Shown here: piece after piece, positions 46,516 through 55,970 of the stretch
How the letters are laid out: each line of letters begins with the position of its first letter
How positions within the stretch are numbered: the first letter of the stretch is position 1
Assembly (NCBI RefSeq): GCF_003268775.1
Contig: NZ_QLSU01000002.1
Location: forward strand, 496,001-560,000
Source of the DNA: Paraburkholderia unamae
Lineage (GTDB): Bacteria; Pseudomonadota; Gammaproteobacteria; Burkholderiales; Burkholderiaceae
DNA length: 64,000 nucleotides
Reading direction: 5' to 3'
Notes under the pieces: generated by a model
Databases searched by the model: none
Seen by the model: the letters and a program-made list of their open reading frames with translations, nothing else
What the model was told of the DNA's origin: nothing
Position numbers and translations under genes: made by a program

Positions 46516-47820
46516 ATGCGTTTTCTCTCCTCCGGCCAACCGTCTTCTCTCGTTTCTTCCTCCATCGTTCGCAACGTCACGCTCGCAGCGCTCTTGCCCG
46601 CCACGCTTCTGGCGAGCGCAGGCACGTTCGCCCGCACGCCCGCCCACACTGCGGGCGTGAAAGTGCAGGCGCAGCCGCAAGCCGAAGTGGCGGTCGGCAC
46701 GCCTGCGGACAACGTGCTCGGCGGCCTGCCGCCTCCGGGCGTGAATGCGCGCTCGTGGGTGCTCGTCGACGCGACCGCCAACCAGGTGCTCGCCTCCGGC
46801 AATGCCGATGAGCGCGTCGAGCCTGCGTCGCTCACGAAGCTCATGACCGCGTACCTCGTGTTCGAGGCGCTGCAATCGAAGAAGATCACGATGGATCAGA
46901 TCGTCACGCCGAGCGAAGCCGTGCGCCGCGTGAAGAACGACGAGTCGCGCATGTTCATCGAAGCGAACAAGCCGGTGTCGGTGCACGACCTCGTGTACGG
47001 CATGATCATCCAGTCGGGCAACGACGCGGCCATCGCGCTCGCCGAACTGGTGGGCGGCAGCGAGGCGAACTTCGTCAACATGATGAACGCCGAAGCGCAG
47101 AAGCTCGGCATGGCGCATACGCACTTCGCCGACGTGAACGGCATGCCCGACCCGAATCACTACACGACGGCCGGCGACCTCGCCCGGCTCTCCGCGCGTC
47201 TGATTCGCGACTATCCCGAGTACTACAACATCTTCTCGGTGAAGGAGTTCAAGTACAACAACATCAAGCAGCCCAACCGCAACCGCCTGCTGTGGATCGA
47301 CCCGACCGTCGACGGCCTGAAGACCGGCCACACCCAGGCCGCGGGCTACTGCCTGATCGCTTCGGCCAAGCGGCCGCTCGCGGGCGGGGGCGAGCGCCGT
47401 CTCGTCTCGGTGATGATGGGCGAGCAGAAGGAACACGACCGCGTGCAGGACAGCCTGAAGATGCTGAACTACGGCTATAGCGCGTACGACACCACGCGCA
47501 TCTATCAGGCGAACCAGGCCGTGGCCACGCCGCGCGTGTACAAGGGCACGCTCGACGCCGTGAAGGTCGGCGTGCAGAAGGACCAGTTCGTGACGCTGCC
47601 CAAGGGCGCCGCCGACAAGGCCAAGCCGCAGGTCGAACTCACCAGCCCGCTGATCGCGCCGCTCACGCTCGGCCAGCAGGTCGGCACGGCGAAGTTCGTG
47701 GGCGCGGACGGCAAGGTGCTCGCGCAGGTTCCGATGGTCGCGCTCGAAGCGGTGCCGCAGGCAGGCATCGTCGGCCGCGTGTGGGATTCGCTCATGCTGA
47801 TGGTCAACAAGAAGAAGTGA
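46516..47820 (+). CDS. dacA: D-alanyl-D-alanine carboxypeptidase (PBP5/6 type)
   Basis: A 434-residue low-molecular-mass penicillin-binding protein that trims the terminal D-Ala of peptidoglycan stem peptides. After a signal peptide, active-site motifs are PASLTKLMTAYLVF (SxxK), IIQSGNDAAIAL (SGN) and DGLKTGHTQAAGYCL (KTG). A PBP5_C beta domain follows (GTLDAVKVGVQKDQFVTLPKG), and the end DSLMLMVNKKK suits a membrane-binding helix. The stop overlaps the next start (TGATG), so dat is coupled; D-Ala metabolism links the two. Confidence 0.94.
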   Translation: MRFLSSGQPSSLVSSSIVRNVTLAALLPATLLASAGTFARTPAHTAGVKVQAQPQAEVAVGTPADNVLGGLPPPGVNARSWVLVDATANQVLASGNADERVEPASLTKLMTAYLVFEALQSKKITMDQIVTPSEAVRRVKNDESRMFIEANKPVSVHDLVYGMIIQSGNDAAIALAELVGGSEANFVNMMNAEAQKLGMAHTHFADVNGMPDPNHYTTAGDLARLSARLIRDYPEYYNIFSVKEFKYNNIKQPNRNRLLWIDPTVDGLKTGHTQAAGYCLIASAKRPLAGGGERRLVSVMMGEQKEHDRVQDSLKMLNYGYSAYDTTRIYQANQAVATPRVYKGTLDAVKVGVQKDQFVTLPKGAADKAKPQVELTSPLIAPLTLGQQVGTAKFVGADGKVLAQVPMVALEAVPQAGIVGRVWDSLMLMVNKKK

Positions 47821-48812
47821 TGACGGCGGCTCATGGCGCAGCGCCGGCTGTGGCGGGGGCGGGGAGTGAAACCGCCGAGCCGCTCGTCTGGCTCAACGGC
47901 GAACTCACGCCGCTTTCCGAAGCGCGCATTCCCGTGCTCGATCGCGGCTTCATCTTCGGTGACGGCATTTACGAGGTCGTGCCCGTGTATGCGCTCGCCG
48001 TGGATGAGGGCAAGGTGCGCGTGCCGTTTCGCATCGCGCAGCATCTCGCGCGGCTGAAGCGCTCGCTTGAGAAGGTCGGCATTGCGAATCCGTTCGACGA
48101 GGCGGGCTGGCGCGCGCTGGTGGCGCGCCTGATCGAGGCGAACGAAGCGGCGGGTGCGCTCGCGCGCGATGCCCACGCCAATGTCTACGTGCAGGTCACG
48201 CGCGGCGTCGCGCCGCGCGGCCATGCGTTCCCGGCGGCGGCCACGCCCACGGTGTTCGCCATGGTCAATCCGCTCAAGCTGCCCACCGCTGCGCAGCGTG
48301 AAGCGGGCGTGCGCTGCGTGAGCGCCGAGGACAAGCGCTGGCTCAATTGCGACATCAAGTCGACCTCGCTGCTCGGTAACGTGCTGATGGCGCAACACGC
48401 GGCGGAGCACGACGCGTTCGAGACGATCCAGTTGCGCGACGGCTTCGTGACCGAGGCTTCGTCGGCGAACGTGTGGGTCGTGAAGGACGGCGCGCTTTTT
48501 GCGCCGCCGCGCAGCAACCGGATTCTCGAAGGCATTCGCTATGGCCTGATCGAAGAACTGGCCGAGGCGTGCGGCGTGCGGTTCACGGCGCGTGAAGTGA
48601 GCGAGGCCGAACTGCGCGCAGCCGACGAGATTCTCGTGACCTCGGCAACGAAGGAAGTGCTGGCGGTCGTCGCGCTCGACGGCAAGCCGGTGGGCGGCGG
48701 CAAGCCGGGCCCGGTCTATGCCGCGCTCTACGCCGCTTACCAGCGCGCGAAGCAACGCGAGGCGCAGGCGCTGTGCGCGCCGGCCGCCGAGCTACAGGAA
48801 GTGGAGAAATGA
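47820..48812 (+). CDS. dat: D-amino acid aminotransferase
   Basis: A 330-residue class IV PLP enzyme. VWLNGELTPLSEARIPVLDRGFIFGDGIYEVVPVY is the N-terminal half, the PLP lysine lies in NCDIKSTSLLGNVL, and RDGFVTEASSANVWVVKDG is the cofactor-phosphate side. It matches D-alanine transaminases, converting between D-Ala/2-oxoglutarate and pyruvate/D-Glu; branched-chain specificity cannot be excluded. It is coupled to dacA upstream and to ybeD downstream (ATGA overlap). Confidence 0.88.
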   Translation: MTAAHGAAPAVAGAGSETAEPLVWLNGELTPLSEARIPVLDRGFIFGDGIYEVVPVYALAVDEGKVRVPFRIAQHLARLKRSLEKVGIANPFDEAGWRALVARLIEANEAAGALARDAHANVYVQVTRGVAPRGHAFPAAATPTVFAMVNPLKLPTAAQREAGVRCVSAEDKRWLNCDIKSTSLLGNVLMAQHAAEHDAFETIQLRDGFVTEASSANVWVVKDGALFAPPRSNRILEGIRYGLIEELAEACGVRFTAREVSEAELRAADEILVTSATKEVLAVVALDGKPVGGGKPGPVYAALYAAYQRAKQREAQALCAPAAELQEVEK

Positions 48813-49117
48813 AGATGACCCAGACAGGCAAACCCGGCACCCCCGGCAACCCCGAAGCGAAAGAATCGCTGATCGAATTCCCCTGCGATTTCCCCATCAA
48901 GGTGATGGGCAAGACGCACCCCGAGTTCCAGGACACCATCGTGACGGTGCTGCGCGAATTCGACGGCGGCTTCGACGCCACGACCATCGAGTCGCGCCCG
49001 TCGAGCGGCGGCAACTACACGGGCCTGACCGTGACGGTGCGCGCCACGAGCCAGGTGCATCTCGACGACATGTACCGCGCGCTCACCGGGCATCCGATGG
49101 TGAAGATCGTGCTGTAA
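48809..49117 (+). CDS. ybeD: YbeD/DUF493 protein
   Basis: A 102-residue protein of the DUF493 family: SLIEFPCDFPIKVMGKTHPEFQDTIV, then ESRPSSGGNYTGLTVTVRATSQVHLDDMYRALTGHPMVKIVL. YbeD has an ACT-like regulatory fold and commonly lies between dacA and lipB. Here the LysR and DUF2917 genes come between it and lipB. The ATG overlaps the dat stop; a second ATG two codons on is possible. Confidence 0.92.
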   Translation: MKMTQTGKPGTPGNPEAKESLIEFPCDFPIKVMGKTHPEFQDTIVTVLREFDGGFDATTIESRPSSGGNYTGLTVTVRATSQVHLDDMYRALTGHPMVKIVL

Positions 49118-49149
49118 ACGCCGGCGTTTCGCAGGCAGAGACGGGAACG

Positions 49150-49178
49150 ACGAGGGCCGCCATGCGCGGCCCTCGTCG
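49150..49178. terminator. Hairpin between ybeD and the LysR gene
   Basis: GACGAGGGCCGC and GCGGCCCTCGTC pair over 12 bp with a five-base loop between convergent genes. T-runs are short, so termination strength is uncertain. Confidence 0.65.
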
Positions 49179-49223
49179 CATTTGCAGTATTCGCTTTGCG
49201 GTATTCGTATTGCGGCCTGCGTT

Positions 49224-50201
49224 TCAGGGCACGTCGCCCACGCGGGCGCGTTGCGCGGCGGCGGCGGCCGTCATCAGCGGGCCGGCCTCGCAGGCGTCCT
49301 CGTAAAGCCGCCGAAAGCGCGCGACTTCGTCGAATACCCAGTCGCGGAATGCCTGCACGCGCTCCGTCTGCATGCGCTGCGGCGGGCAGATGAAGTAGTA
49401 GCGCCACGGGCTCGGCCCGTCGATGTCCTTGCACAGGCGCACGAGGCGCCCGAGCGTGATTTCGTGCATGGCGAGCGAACGGCGCACGAGCGCGATGCCC
49501 TGGCGGTCCATGGCCGCTTGCAGCAGGTTCGACGAGTCCTGGTAGAGCACGCCGCGCTTCGGTTCGGGCAGGTCCTGGAGGCCCGCCGCGTCGAACCAGG
49601 GGCGCCAGAGCTCGTCGTCCGAGCGCAGGAGCGGCAGCTTCGCGAGTTCGCGCGGGTCGGTGGGCAGCTTGCCGCCGTTGAAGTCGGGCGAGCAGGCGGG
49701 AAAGAAGATCTCGTCGAGCAGCAGCTCGGCGTGCAGCCCCGGATAGTGGCCGTAGCCAAAGCGGATGGCGACGTCGACATCGTCGCGCGCGAAGTCGGTG
49801 AGCGAATTCGTGGATTGCAGCTCGACGTCCCATTGCGGATGCGCCTCGATGAAGCGGCCGATGCGCGGCGTGACCCAGCGCGCCGCGAACGACGAGAGCA
49901 TCGAGACCACCAGCCGCCGGTCGCGGTCGCCCGCGCGAATTTCCTGGGTGGCGTGCGCAAGCTGGTTGAGCGCCTCGCGCACCTGGCCCGCGTAGCGGCG
50001 GCCGGTGTCGGTCACGCGCACGCGCTTGCCGTCGCGCGCGAACAGCGCCACGCCCAGCTCCGCTTCGAGCGCGCGAATCTGGTGGCTTACGGCGCCGTGC
50101 GTGACGAAGAGCTCGTCGGCGGCGCGCGAGAAGCTTTCGTGGCGGGCGGCGGCCTCGAAGGCCTTGAGCGCATTCAGCGCGGGGAGCTGGCGCAGGTCCA
50201 T
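49224..50201 (-). CDS. LysR-family regulator (GcvA-like)
   Basis: A 325-residue LysR protein. The winged helix (residues 5-65) contains LPALNALKAFEAAARHESFSRAADELFVTHGAVSHQIRALE, the GcvA-type form; the effector domain includes VVSMLSSFAARWVTPRIGRF and DVDVAIRFGYGHYPGL. It diverges from a DUF2917 gene with 101 bp between. The short inverted repeat CTAC-GATT-GTAG at 50262 is a candidate site. The effector is unknown. Confidence 0.92.
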   Translation of the reverse strand: MDLRQLPALNALKAFEAAARHESFSRAADELFVTHGAVSHQIRALEAELGVALFARDGKRVRVTDTGRRYAGQVREALNQLAHATQEIRAGDRDRRLVVSMLSSFAARWVTPRIGRFIEAHPQWDVELQSTNSLTDFARDDVDVAIRFGYGHYPGLHAELLLDEIFFPACSPDFNGGKLPTDPRELAKLPLLRSDDELWRPWFDAAGLQDLPEPKRGVLYQDSSNLLQAAMDRQGIALVRRSLAMHEITLGRLVRLCKDIDGPSPWRYYFICPPQRMQTERVQAFRDWVFDEVARFRRLYEDACEAGPLMTAAAAAQRARVGDVP

Positions 50202-50261
50202 ATCGTATTTTTTCTCACATAGCCGTGAAAATTGATCGTTTTGCTCGACCCCTTATGGCAT

Positions 50262-50273
50262 CTACGATTGTAG
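50262..50273. promoter_or_regulatory. Candidate LysR operator
   Basis: CTAC-GATT-GTAG lies in the divergent region between the LysR and DUF2917 genes. It is a small dyad of the kind LysR regulators bind, though short. Confidence 0.4.
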
Positions 50274-50302
50274 CCATCGGAGCAGGTCATTCGGAGTCGA
50301 AA

Positions 50303-50629
50303 ATGAGAGAAATTTCTTCGGATATCACGTTTGAAGTGGCAGCCGCTCAAATGGCGTCGGTGCGCGTCACGCGCAGCACCCGGCTCACCGTGAAGTGCGG
50401 CACCGTGTGGGTCACGCGCAGCGACGACACCGCCGATTACTGGCTCGAACCCGGCCACACGCTGCGGTTGCGGCGCGGCGAGCGCCTGTGGATCGGCGCG
50501 GAAGGCGGGGCTGCCGCGTGGGTGGGGTTCGCGGCGCCCGCACGTCTGGGCGAGCGCGTGGTGGATTGGGCCGCGCGCGCCGCACAGCGGGCGGGCGTTC
50601 ACATCGGCGACGGCTGGCGCACCGTTTGA
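50303..50629 (+). CDS. DUF2917 protein
   Basis: A 108-residue protein with the DUF2917 pattern: FEVAAAQMASVRVTRSTRLTVKCGTVWVTRSDDTADYWLEPGHTLRLRRGERLWIG, a cupin-like double-stranded strip. Its function is unknown. GGAG precedes the ATG at 50303. It is commonly divergent from a GcvA-like regulator in Burkholderia, which suggests control by that regulator. Confidence 0.85.
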   Translation: MREISSDITFEVAAAQMASVRVTRSTRLTVKCGTVWVTRSDDTADYWLEPGHTLRLRRGERLWIGAEGGAAAWVGFAAPARLGERVVDWAARAAQRAGVHIGDGWRTV

Positions 50630-50650
50630 GCTTGCGCGCGGTGGTTCGAT

Positions 50651-50690
50651 AACGGCGGCGGCGGGAGGGCAACCCGCCGCCGCCGTTTTT
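50651..50690 (+). terminator. Terminator after the DUF2917 gene
   Basis: AACGGCGGCGGCGGG and CCCGCCGCCGCCGTT pair over 15 bp, followed by TTT. Confidence 0.92.
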
Positions 50691-50769
50691 CGTGATTATT
50701 CAAGGCTATGCAGGGTTATTCGCGGCATGCCCGGCGCGCTTGTCCCGAATTCGGTAAACTCCCGAAATC

Positions 50770-51630
50770 ATGTGCGCCACCCCGGTTTCATCTCCACAAA
50801 CTTCTTCCGACCCCGGCTTGCCGGCGGCCGCATTGCAAACGGCAAATTCGCCCGTCGTCGTGCGCTGGCGCGGCAACGAGGCGTATCAAGCGAGCTTCGA
50901 CGCCATGCGCGCGTTCACGGCCGACCGTGACGCCGATACGTCCGACGAAATCTGGCTCGTCGAGCATCCGCCGGTGTTCACGCTGGGTCAGGCCGGCAAG
51001 CCCGAGCACCTGCTCGTGGCCGACAGCGGCATTCCGCTCGTGCAGATCGATCGCGGCGGCCAGATCACGTATCACGGGCCGGGCCAGGTGGTGGCGTATC
51101 TGCTGCTCGACTTGCGGCGCCGGAAGCTGATGGTGCGCGAGCTCGTCACGCTCATCGAGGACGCCGTGATCGAAACCCTGGCGGCGTATAATCTCGCCGG
51201 TGAGCGCAAGGCCGGCGCGCCCGGCATTTACGTGCCACAACACGCGAGCGGGGCGAGCGCGCTGCACGCGGGCGCGAAAGTCGCCGCCCTCGGCCTGAAG
51301 ATCCGCAACGGCTGTAGCTATCACGGCGTGAGCCTGAACGTGTCGATGGATCTGGCGCCGTTTCTCGCCATCAATCCGTGCGGATACGCCGGGCTCGAAA
51401 CCGTCGACATGGCGACGCTCGGCGTAGAAGCGAACTGGCGCGACGTGGCCGCGACGCTGGCGGCGCGGGTCGAGGCGAATCTCGCGGCGCACGCAGCAAC
51501 ACTTCTTTCGGCGGCCGAAGCGGCTGCCACAGACCCTTCAGCCGAAGCGGCTGGAGAGGAACCGGCCGTTTGCGCGGCCTCTGGCGGGGAACCGCCGCAA
51601 CCGCAGGCTGGCGTTGCACCGGCGGCCTGA
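50770..51630 (+). CDS. lipB: Octanoyl-[acyl carrier protein]:protein octanoyltransferase
   Basis: A 286-residue enzyme that moves octanoate from ACP to lipoyl domains. Conserved pieces are [43 protein letters not shown] (acyl binding), the catalytic Lys of [22 protein letters not shown], and the catalytic Cys of [14 protein letters not shown]. An Ala/Glu/Pro-rich tail of about 50 residues is extra. It lies 13 bp before lipA. Confidence 0.95.
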   Translation: MCATPVSSPQTSSDPGLPAAALQTANSPVVVRWRGNEAYQASFDAMRAFTADRDADTSDEIWLVEHPPVFTLGQAGKPEHLLVADSGIPLVQIDRGGQITYHGPGQVVAYLLLDLRRRKLMVRELVTLIEDAVIETLAAYNLAGERKAGAPGIYVPQHASGASALHAGAKVAALGLKIRNGCSYHGVSLNVSMDLAPFLAINPCGYAGLETVDMATLGVEANWRDVAATLAARVEANLAAHAATLLSAAEAAATDPSAEAAGEEPAVCAASGGEPPQPQAGVAPAA

Positions 51631-51643
51631 CTGGATCGAAAGC

Positions 51644-52657
51644 ATGACTGACATCACCGCGAACCCCGCGACGAATCCCGCAGCGAATCCGGCCGCAAGC
51701 GCCGCCGACGCCGTTCCCTACGACGCCACCGCAAAGCAGAAGGCGCAGGCCAAGACCTCGCGCATTCCGATCAAGGTCATTCCCATCGAGAAGCTCAAGA
51801 AGCCCGAGTGGATCCGCGTGAAGGCGGCCACGGGCAATTCGCGCTTCTACGAGATCAAGAACATTCTGCGCGAGCACAACCTGCACACGGTGTGCGAGGA
51901 AGCGAGCTGCCCGAACATCGGCGAATGCTTCGGCAAGGGCACCGCGACGTTCATGATCATGGGCGACAAGTGCACGCGCCGCTGCCCGTTCTGCGACGTC
52001 GGCCACGGCCGTCCCGATCCGCTCGACGCCGACGAACCGGCCAACCTCGCACGCACCATCGGCGCGCTCAAGCTCAAGTACGTCGTGATCACGAGCGTGG
52101 ACCGCGACGACCTGCGTGACGGCGGCGCCGGCCACTTCGTGGAGTGCATCCGTCAGGTGCGCGAGCAGTCGCCCGAAACGCGCATCGAGATTCTCACGCC
52201 GGACTTCCGCGGCCGTCTGGACCGCGCGATTTCGATCCTCAACGCCGCACCGCCTGACGTGATGAATCACAACCTCGAAACGGTGCCGCGCCTGTACAAG
52301 GAAGCGCGCCCGGGTTCGGACTACGCGCACTCGCTCAAGCTGCTCAAGGACTTCAAGGCGCTGCATCCCGATGTCGCGACGAAGTCGGGCCTGATGGTCG
52401 GCCTTGGCGAAACGCCGGAAGAGATTCTTCAGGTCATGCGCGACCTGCGCGCGCACGACGTCGACATGCTGACGATCGGCCAGTACCTCCAGCCTTCCGA
52501 GCATCACCTGCCGGTACGCGAATACGTGCATCCCGACACGTTCAAGATGTACGAGGAAGAGGCGTACAAGATGGGCTTCACGCACGCGGCCGTTGGCGCG
52601 ATGGTGCGTTCGAGCTATCACGCCGACGTACAGGCGCATGGGGCGGGCGTGGTGTAA
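51644..52657 (+). CDS. lipA: Lipoyl synthase
   Basis: A 337-residue radical SAM enzyme inserting two sulfurs into octanoyl chains. The auxiliary cluster motif is [13 protein letters not shown] and the SAM cluster is [11 protein letters not shown] (CxxxCxxC); the C-terminal RSSYHAD carries the conserved Arg-Ser. An N-terminal Ala/Asn-rich extension (about 40 residues) precedes the conserved part. It forms an operon with lipB and ends at a terminator. Confidence 0.97.
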   Translation: MTDITANPATNPAANPAASAADAVPYDATAKQKAQAKTSRIPIKVIPIEKLKKPEWIRVKAATGNSRFYEIKNILREHNLHTVCEEASCPNIGECFGKGTATFMIMGDKCTRRCPFCDVGHGRPDPLDADEPANLARTIGALKLKYVVITSVDRDDLRDGGAGHFVECIRQVREQSPETRIEILTPDFRGRLDRAISILNAAPPDVMNHNLETVPRLYKEARPGSDYAHSLKLLKDFKALHPDVATKSGLMVGLGETPEEILQVMRDLRAHDVDMLTIGQYLQPSEHHLPVREYVHPDTFKMYEEEAYKMGFTHAAVGAMVRSSYHADVQAHGAGVV

Positions 52658-52689
52658 GCCAACCCGCGCTTGCTTGCACGCATGCATCG

Positions 52690-52716
52690 AAAAGCCCGCT
52701 GAAAAGCGGGCTTTTT
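52690..52716 (+). terminator. lipA terminator
   Basis: AAAAGCCCGCT pairs with AGCGGGCTTTT over a GAAA tetraloop, followed by more T. Confidence 0.93.
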
Positions 52717-52746
52717 CGTTTCCTTTTTCGTTTCCTTCTTCGTTCC
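52711..52746. repeat. 12-bp tandem repeat after lipA
   Basis: CTTTTTCGTTTC is present twice exactly (52711, 52723) and once with changes (CTTCTTCGTTCC, 52735), starting in the terminator T-run. It multiplies the U-rich tract. Confidence 0.85.
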
Positions 52747-52923
52747 ACGCCGCACTCGAACAGCGGAAGTCGCGCATCGGTCCCGCGCCCATCCACTTCC
52801 GCGCGAAAAGCAATGCTTCAGCAGCGTCATTAGCTATCGCGGATAAATTAGAACCGCCCGTCGCCAGACTCCCTATAGTCGGAACCTTCTTTCACTCGAA
52901 CGTCGTTCCGCCGGAGTCTCACG

Positions 52924-53976
52924 ATGAACCCACGCGCTCTCTCCGCTTTCGCACACCGTCCGCGCTTTGCCGCCGTTGCATTCGCAGCCGCGTGCCTCGC
53001 CGCCACGTTCGGCGCGCCGCGCGCGCATGCTGAAACGCGCGAGGTCGTGATCGCGTATCAGGACATGGTGGTGCCGTGGCGCTACGCGCAGGCAACGGGC
53101 GAAGTCGAAAAGGAAACCGGCTACAAGGTCACTTACCGCAAGCTCGCGAGCGGCGCCGATGTGATCCGCGCGCTCGCCTCGGGCTCGGTGCAACTCGGCG
53201 AGGCGGGCTCCAGCCCGATCGCGGCGGGCCTCTCGCAGGGCGTGGACCTCTCGCTTTTCTGGATTCTCGACAACATCAACGACGCCGAAGCGCTCGTCGC
53301 GCGCGACGGCTCGGGCGTGACGAGCGTCGCGGGCCTCAAGGGTAAGACGATCGGCGTGCCGTATGTTTCGACCTCGCACTTTCATACGCTCGTCGCGTTG
53401 CAGAACGCGGGTGTGAATCCCGCCGACGTGAAGATCGTCAACCTGCGTCCGCCTGAAGTCGCGGCCGCCTGGCAGCGCGGCAACATCGACGCGACCTACA
53501 TCTGGGACCCCGTGCTCGCGCAGGTCAAGAAGAACGGCAAGGTGCTGATTACCTCGGGGCAGGTGGCGAAGGCCACGGGCAAGGCGACCTTCGACGGCTT
53601 CGTGGTCGATCGCCGCTTCGCGAAGGACAACGGCGACTTTGTCGCGAAGTTCGTGAAGGTGCTGGCCGCCGCCGACGCCGATTACAGCGCGCACCGCAGC
53701 GCATGGAACGCGGCTTCGCCCCAGGTGCAGGCGGTGGCGAAGGAGTCGGGCGCGAATGCGGACGAAGTGCCCGCGAGCCTCGCGCTCTACGCCTTCCCCA
53801 CGCCCGCCGAGCAGGCCTCGAAGCAGTGGCTGGGCGGTGGCGCGCAGTCGGGCGCGGCGCAGTCGCTGCTCGCCACGGCGACCTTCCTCAAGCAGCAGGG
53901 CACGATCCAGAACCTGTTGCCCGACTACTCGGTGGGCGTCGATCCGCAATACGTGCAGCGCGCCGCTGCGCACTGA
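52924..53976 (+). CDS. tauA: Taurine ABC transporter, substrate-binding protein
   Basis: A 350-residue periplasmic protein close to TauA. A signal peptide ends near [11 protein letters not shown], followed by [68 protein letters not shown] and [23 protein letters not shown]. It binds taurine or a related sulfonate. It heads tauABC; tauD, the dioxygenase, is not present. Confidence 0.93.
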   Translation: MNPRALSAFAHRPRFAAVAFAAACLAATFGAPRAHAETREVVIAYQDMVVPWRYAQATGEVEKETGYKVTYRKLASGADVIRALASGSVQLGEAGSSPIAAGLSQGVDLSLFWILDNINDAEALVARDGSGVTSVAGLKGKTIGVPYVSTSHFHTLVALQNAGVNPADVKIVNLRPPEVAAAWQRGNIDATYIWDPVLAQVKKNGKVLITSGQVAKATGKATFDGFVVDRRFAKDNGDFVAKFVKVLAAADADYSAHRSAWNAASPQVQAVAKESGANADEVPASLALYAFPTPAEQASKQWLGGGAQSGAAQSLLATATFLKQQGTIQNLLPDYSVGVDPQYVQRAAAH

Positions 53977-53992
53977 GCGCAAGGAAACGCAC

Positions 53993-54790
53993 ATGAGCGC
54001 GCTCGCGATCCGCGATCTCACCGTCATCTATGAGGGCGCGCAACGCGGTGCGCTGCCCAACGTCGCGCTCGCGAACGTGAACCTCGAAGTGGCGAGCGGC
54101 GAGTTCGTCGTGGCGCTCGGCGCTTCGGGCTGCGGCAAGACCACGCTGCTCAACTGCATTGCGGGTTTCATCGAGCCCGCGCAGGGCGAGGTGCGCGTGA
54201 ACGGCGAACGGGTGGAGGGGCCTGGCGCCGAGCGCGGCGTGGTGTTCCAGAAGCATGCGCTGCTGCCGTGGCTCGACGTGCTCGACAACGTCGCGCTCGG
54301 CTTGCGCTTTCGGCGTGTGCCGAAGGCCGAACGCGAGCGCATCGCGCGCGAGCAGCTTGCGCTCGTCGGGCTTCAGGCGCAGGCGCGCGAGCGCGTGTAC
54401 GCGCTTTCGGGCGGCATGCAGCAGCGCGTGGGCATTGCGCGCGCGCTTGCGAGCGACCCGCAGATCCTGCTGATGGACGAGCCGATGGGCGCGCTCGACG
54501 CCATGACGCGCGAGCAGGTGCAAACGCTCGTGCTCGACGTCTGGGCGCGCACGCAAAAGACGGTGTTCTTCATCACGCACAGCGTGGAGGAGGCGCTCTT
54601 TCTCGCGACGCGTATCGTCGTCATGACGCCGGGGCCGGGCCGCATCGAGCGCGAATACGAGGTGCCGTTCGCGCGCCGCTATCTCGCCACGCGCGACGCG
54701 CGTGCGATCAAGTCGTCGCCGGAATTCATCGAATGGCGCGAGCGGCTGGTGGGACTGCTGCACGCGGACGCGCACGAGGAGCCAGCATGA
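53993..54790 (+). CDS. tauB: Taurine ABC transporter, ATPase
   Basis: A 265-residue ATPase: Walker [19 protein letters not shown]-loop [15 protein letters not shown], signature [15 protein letters not shown], Walker [18 protein letters not shown] and [18 protein letters not shown]. It belongs to the nitrate/sulfonate/taurine group. AAGGAAA precedes the ATG, 16 bp after tauA; it overlaps tauC by four bases. Confidence 0.94.
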   Translation: MSALAIRDLTVIYEGAQRGALPNVALANVNLEVASGEFVVALGASGCGKTTLLNCIAGFIEPAQGEVRVNGERVEGPGAERGVVFQKHALLPWLDVLDNVALGLRFRRVPKAERERIAREQLALVGLQAQARERVYALSGGMQQRVGIARALASDPQILLMDEPMGALDAMTREQVQTLVLDVWARTQKTVFFITHSVEEALFLATRIVVMTPGPGRIEREYEVPFARRYLATRDARAIKSSPEFIEWRERLVGLLHADAHEEPA

Positions 54791-55668
54791 GCGTGCCCCA
54801 AGAATCGTTGAGGGAAGTCGCGCTGAAGGCGCGCAGGGTGCCGGCGCGTTCCGCGACCGGCACGCAGGCCGGGCGCTCGAAAGTCTGGCGCATGCCCGGC
54901 GAGGGTTCGACGGCGGCGCTCAGCGCCGCTTCGGTGGCGGCGCTCGCGCTGCTCTGGTGGCTCGCCACGCATCTGCACTGGCTGCCGCCGCTTTTTCTGC
55001 CGACGCCCGAGGCGGTCTGGCAAGCGTTTACCGACGCCTGGCACGGCCGCATCCAGGGCGGCCTGCCGCTCTCCGAGCATCTGTTCTGGAGCGCGCTGCG
55101 CGTGTTCGGCGCGTTCGCGCTCGCGGCGCTCACGGCCGTTCCCGTCGGCATCCTGATGGGCGTGTCGCGCATCGCGCGCGGCCTGCTCGATCCGCCGCTG
55201 GAGTTCTACCGGCCGCTGCCGCCGCTCGCCTATTTGCCGCTCGTGGTGATCTGGTTCGGCATCGACGAAACGGCCAAGATCGTCGTGATCTATCTTGCGT
55301 GCTTCGCCCCCATCGCCATGGCGGCGCGCGCGGGCGCGAAGAGTGCGAGCGTCGAGCAGATCCGCGCGGCGGCGTCGCTTGGCGGCGGCTTTGCGCAGAT
55401 CGTGCGCTTCGTCGTGCTGCCCGCCGCGCTGCCCGAGATCCTCACGGGGCTGCGCATCGCCATCGGCTTTGGCTGGACCACGCTCGTGGCCGCCGAGATG
55501 GTGGCCGCCACGGCCGGCCTCGGTCAAATGGTGCTCAATGCGTCGAGCTTCCTGCGCACCGACGTCGTGGTGATGGGCATCGTGCTGATCGGGCTGATTG
55601 CCTGGGGCTTCGATCTGGGCATGCGCGCGCTCGAAAAGCGGCTCGTGCCGTGGAAGGGACGCGGCTGA
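54787..55668 (+). CDS. tauC: Taurine ABC transporter, permease
   Basis: A 293-residue inner-membrane permease with about six helices: [47 protein letters not shown]. The EAA loop is [46 protein letters not shown]. It has an N-terminal 45-residue basic extension. It is coupled to tauB by an ATGA overlap and ends the operon. Confidence 0.94.
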   Translation: MSVPQESLREVALKARRVPARSATGTQAGRSKVWRMPGEGSTAALSAASVAALALLWWLATHLHWLPPLFLPTPEAVWQAFTDAWHGRIQGGLPLSEHLFWSALRVFGAFALAALTAVPVGILMGVSRIARGLLDPPLEFYRPLPPLAYLPLVVIWFGIDETAKIVVIYLACFAPIAMAARAGAKSASVEQIRAAASLGGGFAQIVRFVVLPAALPEILTGLRIAIGFGWTTLVAAEMVAATAGLGQMVLNASSFLRTDVVVMGIVLIGLIAWGFDLGMRALEKRLVPWKGRG

Positions 55669-55683
55669 GGCGGGACCCCCGCC

Positions 55684-55739
55684 GTTTCTGGAAATCCAAA
55701 CACCCACAGGGCGCGTTTCTGGAAAACCAGATTCGCGCC
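55684..55739. promoter_or_regulatory. Tandem DctD-type upstream activator site
   Basis: GTTTCTGGAAAtCCA (55684) and GTTTCTGGAAAaCCA (55715) are 14/15 identical and 31 bp apart, three helical turns. The second copy lies in a 30-bp palindrome (GGCGCG-TTT-CTGG, AAAA, CCAG-ATT-CGCGCC) with 11 of 13 arm positions paired. It ends 56 bases before the -24 element, the usual distance for enhancer-binding proteins such as DctD. Confidence 0.7.
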
Positions 55740-55794
55740 TTTGTTCGTCGAATAAAAATCCTTATAAATCAAAGGTGTGAGCGTCTGTTCACGC

Positions 55795-55810
55795 TGGCAT
55801 TGTCCTTGCA
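55795..55810 (+). promoter_or_regulatory. Sigma-54 promoter of dctA
   Basis: TGGCAT-TGTCC-TTGCA keeps the invariant GG-N10-GC of -24/-12 promoters. With the DctB/DctD genes downstream it fits RpoN-dependent dctA control. The predicted transcription start is near 55821. Confidence 0.85.
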
Positions 55811-55867
55811 AATAAGAACGCGCGGCCAACCCAAGGCCGCGACATAAAAACAGCAAGGAGACAGCCG

Positions 55868-55897
55868 ATGTCCGATCCCACCTTCCGGTTTCGCTGA
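55868..55897 (+). CDS. Putative 9-residue leader peptide upstream of dctA
   Basis: ATG-TCC-GAT-CCC-ACC-TTC-CGG-TTT-CGC-TGA codes MSDPTFRFR. It has a consensus AAGGAG seven bases upstream, better than the ribosome site of dctA itself (GGGAACC before a GTG). It lies inside the predicted sigma-54 transcript, 73 bases before dctA. It may be a translated control element or chance; no homologue can be checked here. Confidence 0.4.
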   Translation: MSDPTFRFR

Positions 55898-55970
55898 TCC
55901 CCAGTTTCGTCCTGTCGCGGCCCGACCAGCTTCGTTCGGCCATTGGCTTAACTCATTTGCGGGAACCATC

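Larger units (their letters stand above)
55669..55970. other. dctA regulatory region
   Basis: 302 bases holding, in order, a tandem activator-like site (55684-55739), a short dyad AGCGT-CTGTTC-ACGCT, a sigma-54 promoter (55795-55810), a 9-codon leader ORF (55868-55897) and about 70 further bases before dctA. No tauC terminator was seen. Confidence 0.7.

Noticed and set aside
52711..52746. CRISPR-like short repeat
   Set aside because: The units are 12 bp, contiguous and without spacers; it is slippage in a T-rich terminator tail.
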